Positions 29,722 to 39,012 of a stretch of 64,000 nucleotides of DNA are shown in pieces. The notes under the pieces were generated by a model, which saw only the letters and a list, made by a program, of their open reading frames with translations, made no database searches and was not told where the DNA came from. This stretch comes from Bacteroidota bacterium (GTDB lineage Bacteria; Bacteroidota; Bacteroidia; 2-12-FULL-35-15). Each line of letters starts with the position of its first letter. Position 1 is the stretch's first letter. The stretch spans positions 1 through 64,000 of the forward strand of contig CANJPX010000005.1 of NCBI GenBank assembly GCA_947476185.1, written 5' to 3'. Made by a program: the position numbers and the translations under genes.

Positions 29722-31283
29722 CTTCCTTTTGGATAATTCACGGTAAAATGCAAACCACGGCTTTCTTTGCGGTTTCTTGCTTGTTTGATAATGATATATG
29801 CTACATTGATCAGGTTTCTTAGCTCACATAATTTCGGAGAAATAATCGTCTTTAGATACAATGCCTCATTCTCCTTGTATAAAATTTCTAAGCGATCAAA
29901 AGCACGCAGTAAACGTATATCAGAACGGACGATCCCAACATAGTTCGTCATTATGGATTGAACTTCCCTCAAACTTTGTATCAGCAAAACCATTTCTTCG
30001 GGATGAGCAGTACCTTCGGCATCCCAATCAGGAATAGAATCACAGAATTTCAATGTATTGAATTTTTCAATCGCATCAATAGCAGCATGATGAGAATACA
30101 CGATTGCTTCCAACAAAGAATTAGATGCCAACCGGTTTGCACCATGCAATCCTGTGGAAGAACACTCACCAATAGCATACAACTGATTGATCGAACTCCT
30201 TCCTTTCTTATCTACCTTAATACCTCCACACATATAATGTGCTGCAGGCACAACTGGAATATAATCTTTTGTGATGTCGACCCCGATACTCAAACACTTC
30301 TCATATATATTTGGGAAATGTTTTATCAATTCCTCTTTATTCAAATGGCGGCAATCCAAATAAACATAGTCATCTCCCCTTATTTTCATTTCATTATCTA
30401 TCGCACGCGCAACAATATCTCTTGGAGCTAATGATCTGCGTTCATCATATTTTTGCATGAACTCTTCGCCATCAATAGTTTTCAAAATTCCGCCGAAACC
30501 ACGAACCGCCTCAGAAATTAAATAGGAAGGACTCTCCTCGGGATTAAATAAGGATGTCGGATGAAATTGATAAAATTCCATTCCTTCTATTCTGCCTTTT
30601 GCCCGGTACACCATCGCAACACCATCACCGGTAGCGATAGTAGGATTGGTGGTTGTGCTATATACATGCCCTGCACCACCGGCTGCCATCAGAATTGTTT
30701 TTGCTAAAATGGTTTCAATCTTATTGCTTCGCAAATTCAAAACATATGCCCCGTAACATTCGATGTTTGGAGTTCTGCTGTTTACTTCTTCACCTAAATG
30801 ATGTTGAGTAAGAATATCGATCGCAAAATGATGATCAAGAATTTCAATATTCGGATGCTTATGAACTGCTGCTAATAATGCGCGTTCGATTTCATATCCT
30901 GTATTATCTTTATGATGAAGTATTCTGTGTTCAGAGTGTCCGCCTTCTTTTGCAAGATCATATTCTCCACTCTCCGTTTTATCAAATTTTGCTCCCCATG
31001 AAATTAATTCATTCACACGTTCAGTAGATTCACTAATTACCATCCGCACAATTTCTTCATCACAAATTCCATCTCCGGCGATCAAAGTATCCTGAATATG
31101 CTTTTCATAACTATCCGGACTATACATCACAGCAGCAATTCCACCCTGAGCATATTTGGTATTGCTTTCATCTTCATTCGCCTTTGTGATCATGCATACC
31201 TCACCATGCTCCGCCACCTTCAGCGCATAACTCAATCCGGCAACACCCGAACCAATAATTAAAAAATCTATCTTTCTTTTCAT
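29718..31283 (-). CDS. nadB: L-aspartate oxidase
   Basis: FLIIGSGVAGLSYAL FAD motif; NTKYAQGGIAAV; HGANRLASNSLLEA. Confidence 0.95.
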   Translation of the reverse strand: MKRKIDFLIIGSGVAGLSYALKVAEHGEVCMITKANEDESNTKYAQGGIAAVMYSPDSYEKHIQDTLIAGDGICDEEIVRMVISESTERVNELISWGAKFDKTESGEYDLAKEGGHSEHRILHHKDNTGYEIERALLAAVHKHPNIEILDHHFAIDILTQHHLGEEVNSRTPNIECYGAYVLNLRSNKIETILAKTILMAAGGAGHVYSTTTNPTIATGDGVAMVYRAKGRIEGMEFYQFHPTSLFNPEESPSYLISEAVRGFGGILKTIDGEEFMQKYDERRSLAPRDIVARAIDNEMKIRGDDYVYLDCRHLNKEELIKHFPNIYEKCLSIGVDITKDYIPVVPAAHYMCGGIKVDKKGRSSINQLYAIGECSSTGLHGANRLASNSLLEAIVYSHHAAIDAIEKFNTLKFCDSIPDWDAEGTAHPEEMVLLIQSLREVQSIMTNYVGIVRSDIRLLRAFDRLEILYKENEALYLKTIISPKLCELRNLINVAYIIIKQARNRKESRGLHFTVNYPKGS

Positions 31284-31385
31284 AAGCTTTGATAAACTTC
31301 AATTCTAACCGATTTGATATTAAGATGGCAGTTCGAGTATCGTGAATGCCTGTTCATCTATTAATATTAATTGAAGATACTTTAG

Positions 31386-31393
31386 TACCTTTG
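31386..31393 (+). promoter_or_regulatory. Bacteroidota-type -7 element TACCTTTG
   Basis: TAnnTTTG match 35 bp upstream of the 31428 ATG; -33 box not clear. Confidence 0.4.
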
Positions 31394-31427
31394 TAAAAAT
31401 CTTAATACCTCAAAATTACAGAAAAAG

Positions 31428-32051
31428 ATGGACACAGTTGTTAAAAAGCCAATTATAGTATACGCAGAAAGCACTCCAAATCCTTCATCCATGAAGTTTG
31501 TTGCAAATCAATTGCTGGTTCATGATGGGGCAACCGCACAATATCTTTCAAAAGCGGAGACGCAAGGTTCACCATTGGCGAAAGCATTATTCGAATTCCC
31601 ATTTGTGAAAGCTGTGTTTATGGCAGCAAACTTTGTGACCGTTACAAAAATTGATAAAATTCAATGGGAGGAAGTTACATTGGAATTACGTGATTTCATC
31701 CGCATTTACGTCGGTGAAGGAAAAACTATTATCTCTGAATTGCCAAAAACAGAAGTTGCAGTTGATAATACTTTTACAGAAAAGAAAGAAGTATTTACTG
31801 AACATGCTGCACCAACAACAGAAATAGAAGTAAAAATCATAGAAATCCTGGAACAATATATTCGGCCGGCTGTTGAAGGTGATGGTGGAAGTATCACATT
31901 CAAAAATTATGCTGATGGAATTGTAACCGTTCAATTGAGAGGAGCCTGCAGCGGCTGCCCTTCATCTACTGTTACTTTAAAAGCTGGAATTGAAGGATTG
32001 CTGAAACGGATGATCCCTGAAGTAACGGAAGTTGTTTCTGAAGCGGTATAA
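31428..32051 (+). CDS. NifU/Nfu-type Fe-S scaffold protein
   Basis: YAESTPNPSSMKFVAN (Nfu N domain) and CSGCPSS (NifU C domain). Confidence 0.93.
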   Translation: MDTVVKKPIIVYAESTPNPSSMKFVANQLLVHDGATAQYLSKAETQGSPLAKALFEFPFVKAVFMAANFVTVTKIDKIQWEEVTLELRDFIRIYVGEGKTIISELPKTEVAVDNTFTEKKEVFTEHAAPTTEIEVKIIEILEQYIRPAVEGDGGSITFKNYADGIVTVQLRGACSGCPSSTVTLKAGIEGLLKRMIPEVTEVVSEAV

Positions 32052-32076
32052 AAAAATCAATATATTATTGTAAAAT

Positions 32077-32115
32077 AAAAAAGTTCAATTTGTGTATTAC
32101 AAATTGAACTTTTTA
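32077..32115. terminator. Terminator-like hairpin between convergent genes
   Basis: aaaaagttcaattt gtgtattac aaattgaacttttt. Confidence 0.8.
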
Positions 32116-32130
32116 AATTTAATCCTCGAA

Positions 32131-34638
32131 TTAATTTTTAATGATCTTTTTATTTACCACCTCATTATTTGAGATCATTTGTAGATAATATACCCCACTT
32201 GCATTTTTACTTAAACTGATCTCCTTTTTATTATTACCGGGCAAGGCTTCTATTTCTTCAGTGTAAATGATCTGTCCGGAGATATTCATTACATTAATTT
32301 TTATTGGGCTAGCATTCGAAAGCATAAACTCAACTGTAAATTTATTCGTTGTCGGATTTGGATAAACACTTAATGATAATGTAGTTGAATTTTCTGAGAT
32401 CCCAACATCGCTAATTACTAATACTGAAGAAACCGTTGAACAACCATAAACATTGAACACCTCAACATAATAATTTCCATTTGCGGTAAAATTATAATTC
32501 TGACTTGTTGCACCAACAATTGGAGAACCGTTAAAATACCATTGATATCCAAAGTAGGAAGGAGTGCACATCACCGAATCTAACACCTCTGTAATAGTAG
32601 GTAAGCCGGGGTTTCCTAATACAGTAATTGTAACGGAATCAGTATTGGTACAACCACCAACCGCTGTTCCAATAACAGTATACGTTGTAGTAACAGTTGG
32701 TCCGGCAATTGGATTTGCAATATTCGGATCACTTAAGGAAGATGCAGGTGACCAAACATAAGTACTTGCTCCTGTTGCCAGAAGATTAATATTTACACTT
32801 AAACATGTGCTGTCATTTAATCCTGCATTAACAGGTGGTAATCCAAAAACACTAACCGATTGCGTTGCTGTACTGGAACACCCATTACCATTTGTAATAG
32901 TAACAGTATACGTTCCTGAAGCTGAAACTGTAATAGACTGCAATGTATCATTTACTGAAGTGCTCCACAAATAAGATGTTGCAGCAGCAGCAGTTAATGT
33001 TACGGAACCTCCCGTGCAAAATGATGTAGCCCCGCTTGGAGTGATACTAGGTGAAGGTAATGGAACAACGGTAACTACTATGCTATCCATATCCGTACAA
33101 CCATTCACATTGGTAATTGAAACAAAATACGTTGTAGTAACAGTTGGATTTGCAACAGGATTTGCAATATTTGTAAAATCAAGACCGGTTGAAGGAGTCC
33201 AAACATAGCTAACAGCAGCTGGAGCAGAAGCATTTAATTGAACGGAACTACCATTACAAATAGTTGTATCAACTCCGGCATCAGAGACCAATTGACAATA
33301 TTTTATCGTTTCAAAATCTTCATTTGAACCTGCACCTTTACTTAAACCTGTAATAAAAATGTTTCCTATTCCATCAACAGCTATAGCAGCTGCCTGATCT
33401 GCATTGTTTCCTGTACCATTATATTTTGTGAGCCACTCCTGAGTTCCTGCAGCATCATATTTAATAGTTAAATAATCATTATTAGCACCGGAAGTAAAAG
33501 AATAACCAGTAATATAAACGTTTCCTGTGGCATCCACTGCGATAGCTTTCCCTTCATCATAACCATTTGAAGGTCCATTATATCTTGCTGCCCATTGTGA
33601 TACACCTGCATTATCATATTTAATTGTCAACGCATCTTCAGCAGCACTTCCTGCACCAACACTTTTTCCCGTAACATAAACATTTCCTAGAATGTCAAGA
33701 GTAATAGCATTGGCTCTGTCGTAATCATCACCGGTTCCATTGTATTGTTGAACCCATTGTTGAGCCCCTGCAGAATTGTATTTTACAGTTGCATAATCAT
33801 AATTTGTCAGAACTAATGTCTGGCTATAGCCTGTAACATAAACATTTCCAGAACCATCCACAGAAATTGCTCTGGCTTCATCATATTTTGAGTTAGTACC
33901 ATTATATTGAGTAGCCCATTGTTGTGCTCCGGCTAAATTATATTTAATGGTGATGTAATTAAAATCGGCAGCTGCACTAATATATGAATATCCGGTAACA
34001 TATGCCTCCCCCGTTGTAGAATTTACAAAGATGCCATATCCGGTATCAATACCACCACCTGCGCCATCATATCGATTTGCGTATTGTTGAACACCTGCAG
34101 AACTGTATCGGATAGTTGCTGCAGCACTATTTGCTCCTGAACCATCACTACTGCCAGTAACAATAACATTTCCGGAATTATCCACTCCAATATCCCATGC
34201 TTCATCAGTTCCACCGGCAGTATTAGTGTATCGCGATGCCCATTGCTGAACCCCTAATGAATTATATTTTACGGTTCCATAATCATATCCAGTTGCCGCA
34301 CCACCATAACTCCAACCTGTAACATACACATTTCCAGAACCATCAACAGTAATAGCATGCGCTTCGTCCAAGCTATTTCCCGGACCATTATATTCCGTTC
34401 TCCATAACTGAGTTCCGGCAGGATCATATTTTATTGTAACGTAATCGAAATTCCCACTTGCACCCATCCCTAAGCCTGTAACATACACATTTCCAGATGC
34501 ATCCATAAACAAATCCTCTGCCCTGTCAATATTGCTTCCTGCACTTGAATAACGCGTTTGCCACTGAATATTTATTTGAGCCGTAGAGGCTAAAATGGAG
34601 ATTCCTGAAATAATTATTATTAGTAGTACTTTTTTCAT
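32131..34638 (-). CDS. Secreted SBBP-repeat beta-propeller protein with T9SS type A sorting domain
   Basis: Eight repeats of DxAxAIxVDxxGNVYVTGxS..TIKYxxAGxQQW; C-terminal LSVYPNPTTNKFTV..GVYYLQM. Confidence 0.9.
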   Translation of the reverse strand: MKKVLLIIIISGISILASTAQINIQWQTRYSSAGSNIDRAEDLFMDASGNVYVTGLGMGASGNFDYVTIKYDPAGTQLWRTEYNGPGNSLDEAHAITVDGSGNVYVTGWSYGGAATGYDYGTVKYNSLGVQQWASRYTNTAGGTDEAWDIGVDNSGNVIVTGSSDGSGANSAAATIRYSSAGVQQYANRYDGAGGGIDTGYGIFVNSTTGEAYVTGYSYISAAADFNYITIKYNLAGAQQWATQYNGTNSKYDEARAISVDGSGNVYVTGYSQTLVLTNYDYATVKYNSAGAQQWVQQYNGTGDDYDRANAITLDILGNVYVTGKSVGAGSAAEDALTIKYDNAGVSQWAARYNGPSNGYDEGKAIAVDATGNVYITGYSFTSGANNDYLTIKYDAAGTQEWLTKYNGTGNNADQAAAIAVDGIGNIFITGLSKGAGSNEDFETIKYCQLVSDAGVDTTICNGSSVQLNASAPAAVSYVWTPSTGLDFTNIANPVANPTVTTTYFVSITNVNGCTDMDSIVVTVVPLPSPSITPSGATSFCTGGSVTLTAAAATSYLWSTSVNDTLQSITVSASGTYTVTITNGNGCSSTATQSVSVFGLPPVNAGLNDSTCLSVNINLLATGASTYVWSPASSLSDPNIANPIAGPTVTTTYTVIGTAVGGCTNTDSVTITVLGNPGLPTITEVLDSVMCTPSYFGYQWYFNGSPIVGATSQNYNFTANGNYYVEVFNVYGCSTVSSVLVISDVGISENSTTLSLSVYPNPTTNKFTVEFMLSNASPIKINVMNISGQIIYTEEIEALPGNNKKEISLSKNASGVYYLQMISNNEVVNKKIIKN

Positions 34639-34777
34639 GCTTATGCAAAATAAGTTTAGCCAAAACTAAGCTTTTTTATTATAAATATGACATTTTGGAC
34701 GATAAAAAATTGTATGAAAAAAAAATATATTACATTTACGGTTCGTAATTGTTTTCAACGTCTAAAGAATTAACTGA

Positions 34778-37700
34778 ATGAAGAATAAATTTTTACTCCT
34801 AATTATTTTTGTCTTCCTTCTCTCTTTTGTTACCCAAGCAACTCATATTGTCGGTGGTTCCCTTACCTATGAACAATTAGGTGGATCTACCTATCGTGTA
34901 ACATTAAAACTTTACCGAGATTGTAAGGCGGGAAGTGCTGCTTTTCCAAATCCAGTTACAATTGAGGTAAGAAGAAGCTGTGGTACTGTTTCACTTGCAG
35001 ATATTGTTATTCCATTCCCCGGCGCAACTCTTGTTCCACCAAACATTGACACTTGTGCTGTAAATCCGGGTATTTGTCTTGAAGAAGCTGTTTACACCAA
35101 AGTGGTAAGCGGGCTTCCGCCAACTGCCGGAGGATATGATCTCTTCTTTTCTTATTGCTGCAGAAACTCTACCTTATTAAATATTGTTGCACCGCTTTCC
35201 GCCGGAGAAACCTGGTATGCTCATATTCCCGATAATGGTATTGTGATCGCGAATAGCAGTCCGAAATGGGTAAGACCTCCTCCAGTTTTCGTTTGTCAGG
35301 GAAACAATATGTTTGTAGATCACGGCGCTACTGATGCTGACGGAGATTCTCTTGTATACTCATTGTATACTCCTTATACTGATCTTCCTGCTGCAACTTG
35401 GCCAGGCTGTGTATTCACCCAACCAACCGTTACATGGACCAGCACCTATGGTGCCAATAATCCTTTAGATGCAGGAACTCCAAACTCTTTGACAATTAGC
35501 TCTACAGGAATGATAAATGGTGTACCGCCGATTCTAGGTCAATTTGTTGCCGGTGTAAAATGTGAAGAGTGGAGGAATGGTGTTAAGATTGGTCAGATCC
35601 TACGCGACTTTCAATTTAACGTTGTGAACTGCCCGCCTGTTGCTGTGGCTAGTTTCAACTCAAGCGGTGCGTGTAGCGGAACAACTATTACCTTCACAAA
35701 TACGACCACTCCAACTGCTAACACTTATTTATGGGATTTTGGTGATGGTTCTCCAACAACAACTGTTACAAGTCCTACTCATACCTATCCGGCATTAGGA
35801 AGTTATACCGTCCAATTGATCATCAACAATGGTACTCCTTGTGCCGATACAATGACGCATACGGTTAATATTTCATTTGTTATTTCTAATTATACCAGCG
35901 ATGCCCCAAACTGTATGGGACTCCCTATAAATTATACTGATAATTCATCCGTGGATCCCGGAAGTTCTATCACATCATGGAACTGGAATTTCGGTGACGG
36001 ATTTACTTCCTCGCTGCAAGATCCAACACATATATATGGTGTCGGAGGTACTTTTAACGTTAGTTTGGTTGTTACTACTTTAGCCGGATGTAAGGATACA
36101 ATTGTTTATCCAGTCACCATTCAAGGCAGGCCAATTGCAAATGCAGGTGGCGATACGATCAGTTGTACCAACAATTCAACCATTACTTTGGGCGGTACAA
36201 TACTGAATGCCCTTGGCGGACAATGGATCGGAGGGCTCGGTAGTAGTTTCTCTTCTAGTATCTCGTTAAATCCTACTTATACACCTTCTGCCGGCGCTAT
36301 CGCCAGTGGAGCAGACACATTATTATTATATACAACAGGTAACGGATTTTGTCCGGCTGATACCGATCAGGTGATAATTTCTTTTTACCCCGGGCCGACA
36401 ATAAATGCCGGAGCTAATATTTTCGTCTGTAAGGATACCGCAAGTGTGCCTGTTTGTGCAATACTCACTGTATCATCAGGTGGATTATGGGCTACAACTG
36501 GAACAGGAACATTTGTGAGTCCTACTTCATTGTGTACCAGCTACATTCCTAGTACTGCCGACACTTCTGCGGGCACCGTTATGCTTTATGTGACATCCAC
36601 AGGAAATGGAAATTGTATTGCAGCAAGCGACAGCACAATAGTAACATTTACCGCAACACCAATTGCTGTTATTACTTCAGGTAACAGCGCCTGCGCAAGC
36701 AATCCAATAGCACTAAACGCATCTGTTACAACTAGTAATGGAATTTGGACATCAAGTGGAACCGGTTCATTCGCACCAAGTGATACGTCATTAAGTAGTA
36801 CTTATTTGCCGAGCCCTTCAGACGATCTTTCCGGAAGTGTTACTTTAATTTTTACTTCCACAAACAATGGCGGTTGTCATTCTAATGCTGACACCATTAA
36901 CATTACGATCATACCGTCACCAATAGCAGCCTTCAGCAGCGTAAATGCTTGTCCGCAAGACACGGTTGTCTTTACTGATGCTTCCACATCTGTTGGAACT
37001 ATCGTAGGATGGAGCTGGAATTTTGGCGATCTGGGAACAAGCATTTTGCAGGATCCTACACACATTTACGCTTCAGGTGGTCCTTACACTGTATCATTAA
37101 TTGTTACCTCTAATAATGGCTGCGTTGATACACTTGCACAAACTTTAAATGTATTTGAAAAACCAGTAGCTAATTTTAATGCCAACGGTATTTGTTTGGA
37201 TGACGGAACAGTTTATACTGATATGTCTACTATTGGTGGAGGGGCAACAATCGCTTCATGGAATTGGACATTCGGTGATTCAAGTCCGAACAGTACAATT
37301 CAGAATCCTTCACATAACTTCCCTTCTGCAGGATCTTACAATACAATTTTGATCGTTCAATCATCTCAGGGATGTATTGATTCTGTTACACAAGTAGTAA
37401 ATGTTTTACCCGGACCCGGCGCGGCTTTTACGGCGGACGATTTTACAGGAAACGTAAATCAAACCATTAATTTTTCTGACCAATCTACAAATGGTCCGAT
37501 TTCGTGGTTTTGGAATTTTGGTGATTCCTCTGCCGATTCATCATCAACCTTACAAAACCCTACTCACATTTATGGAGCAGGGGGATATTATGATGTATGT
37601 TTGATCGTTACAGACATTAATGGTTGTACCGATACCATCTGCAAAACAGAAATTATTTCAATGCCACCGGAAATACCAACCGGATTTTCTCCAAATGGAG

Positions 37701-37954
37701 ATGGAGCGAATGATATTTTCTATGTCTATGGCGGTCCATTCAAGAAATTAGAATTTAAAATTTATAATAACTGGGGCGAATTGATTTTTGAATCAAGTGA
37801 TGCAACTGATTGTTTGGGTCACTCCTGTGCAGGATGGGATGGCAAACGCAACAATATTGAACAAGCCATCGGAGTATATGTTTATACAGTTGTTGGTATT
37901 ACAATGGATGACAAAGAATATAAATTGTCAGGAGATGTTACTTTGTTGCGATAA
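34778..37954 (+). CDS. Large secreted PKD-repeat protein with gliding-motility-associated (CHU_C / T9SS type B) C-terminus
   Basis: THIVGGSLTYEQLGG module, five PKD repeats (W.FGDG), IPTGFSPNGDGANDIF C-terminus. Confidence 0.93.
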   Translation: MKNKFLLLIIFVFLLSFVTQATHIVGGSLTYEQLGGSTYRVTLKLYRDCKAGSAAFPNPVTIEVRRSCGTVSLADIVIPFPGATLVPPNIDTCAVNPGICLEEAVYTKVVSGLPPTAGGYDLFFSYCCRNSTLLNIVAPLSAGETWYAHIPDNGIVIANSSPKWVRPPPVFVCQGNNMFVDHGATDADGDSLVYSLYTPYTDLPAATWPGCVFTQPTVTWTSTYGANNPLDAGTPNSLTISSTGMINGVPPILGQFVAGVKCEEWRNGVKIGQILRDFQFNVVNCPPVAVASFNSSGACSGTTITFTNTTTPTANTYLWDFGDGSPTTTVTSPTHTYPALGSYTVQLIINNGTPCADTMTHTVNISFVISNYTSDAPNCMGLPINYTDNSSVDPGSSITSWNWNFGDGFTSSLQDPTHIYGVGGTFNVSLVVTTLAGCKDTIVYPVTIQGRPIANAGGDTISCTNNSTITLGGTILNALGGQWIGGLGSSFSSSISLNPTYTPSAGAIASGADTLLLYTTGNGFCPADTDQVIISFYPGPTINAGANIFVCKDTASVPVCAILTVSSGGLWATTGTGTFVSPTSLCTSYIPSTADTSAGTVMLYVTSTGNGNCIAASDSTIVTFTATPIAVITSGNSACASNPIALNASVTTSNGIWTSSGTGSFAPSDTSLSSTYLPSPSDDLSGSVTLIFTSTNNGGCHSNADTINITIIPSPIAAFSSVNACPQDTVVFTDASTSVGTIVGWSWNFGDLGTSILQDPTHIYASGGPYTVSLIVTSNNGCVDTLAQTLNVFEKPVANFNANGICLDDGTVYTDMSTIGGGATIASWNWTFGDSSPNSTIQNPSHNFPSAGSYNTILIVQSSQGCIDSVTQVVNVLPGPGAAFTADDFTGNVNQTINFSDQSTNGPISWFWNFGDSSADSSSTLQNPTHIYGAGGYYDVCLIVTDINGCTDTICKTEIISMPPEIPTGFSPNGDGANDIFYVYGGPFKKLEFKIYNNWGELIFESSDATDCLGHSCAGWDGKRNNIEQAIGVYVYTVVGITMDDKEYKLSGDVTLLR

Positions 37955-37987
37955 TATTATTATTTAGAAATAGTAGGATATACTTTT

Positions 37988-39010
37988 ATGAAACACGTTT
38001 TTTCAACATACATTAGACACACGACCAAAACAGTCTTTTTACTGGCTTGTCTTGTATTTGGTAAAGTTGCCTCTGCTCAGGATTTTCACTTATCGCAATA
38101 TGACGCTCCTCCTATGTTTTTAAATCCTGCCATGACAGGAATGTTTGACGGGAAATATCGTGTTCACGCACACTATCGTACACAATGGATGGCAGTGGCT
38201 ACAAAACCATTTACAACAGCTGGAATATCTTTTGACATGCCTGTAAAAAAATTCGGAGTAGGTCTTCAGGTTTTTAATTACCGCGCAGGTGTTGGAAATT
38301 ACAATGTTTTTAGTGCCTTATTATCTGTTGGTTATGATGTGGTATTTGACAAAGAAAAGAAACATCATTTAGCGTTGGGAATCCAAGGCGGGGTCGTTCA
38401 AAAAAGTGTAAACATCGACAAACTTACATTCGGTAATCAGTATACAACTGTTGATGGCGGAGGATTCAACACATCGATTTCAAGTGGTGAATCATACAGT
38501 AATACAAACTTTTTGATTCATGATATCAATGCCGGATTTCTATATTATTACGCTAAAGATAATGCACGCTTAAATCCCTTCATCGGGTTTTCTGCATTTC
38601 ACTTAACACAACCGACAGAAACATTTTTTGGATCTTCAAATAAATTACCAATACGATATTATTTACATGGTGGTGTAAAAGTAAATGTCAACGAAAAAAT
38701 CCAGTTGTTACCGAAGTTCATATACATGAAACAGATCAACGATCAGGAATTTACTGCAACTTTATTATTGCATTACTTCTTAAAAAATTCTGATTCTTAT
38801 TTGATCTTTGGACCAACATATAGAAATAAAGATGCTGCAATTATTGAAGCAGGATTAAAAAAAGGAAGTTATACGGCACGCATCAGCTATGATATTAATA
38901 CCTCATCCTTAAAACAGGTATCGAATCACCGTGGTGGTTTCGAAATATCATTAACTTATGTTGCCCGCACAAAAAAACCAAATCCATTAGCTAATTGCCC
39001 AAGATTATAG
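37988..39010 (+). CDS. PorP/SprF family type IX secretion system membrane protein
   Basis: FHLSQYDAPPMFLNPAMTGMFDGKYRVHAHYRTQW signature. Confidence 0.94.
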   Translation: MKHVFSTYIRHTTKTVFLLACLVFGKVASAQDFHLSQYDAPPMFLNPAMTGMFDGKYRVHAHYRTQWMAVATKPFTTAGISFDMPVKKFGVGLQVFNYRAGVGNYNVFSALLSVGYDVVFDKEKKHHLALGIQGGVVQKSVNIDKLTFGNQYTTVDGGGFNTSISSGESYSNTNFLIHDINAGFLYYYAKDNARLNPFIGFSAFHLTQPTETFFGSSNKLPIRYYLHGGVKVNVNEKIQLLPKFIYMKQINDQEFTATLLLHYFLKNSDSYLIFGPTYRNKDAAIIEAGLKKGSYTARISYDINTSSLKQVSNHRGGFEISLTYVARTKKPNPLANCPRL

Positions 39011-39012
39011 TT

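Noticed and set aside
29958-30431. 157-aa ORF antisense to nadB
   Set aside because: Shadow ORF over a conserved enzyme; composition not protein-like.
32131-34638. Periodic DNA repeats considered as a CRISPR-like array
   Set aside because: Repeats are coding, about 160 bp period, degenerate at DNA level and explained by SBBP protein repeats.
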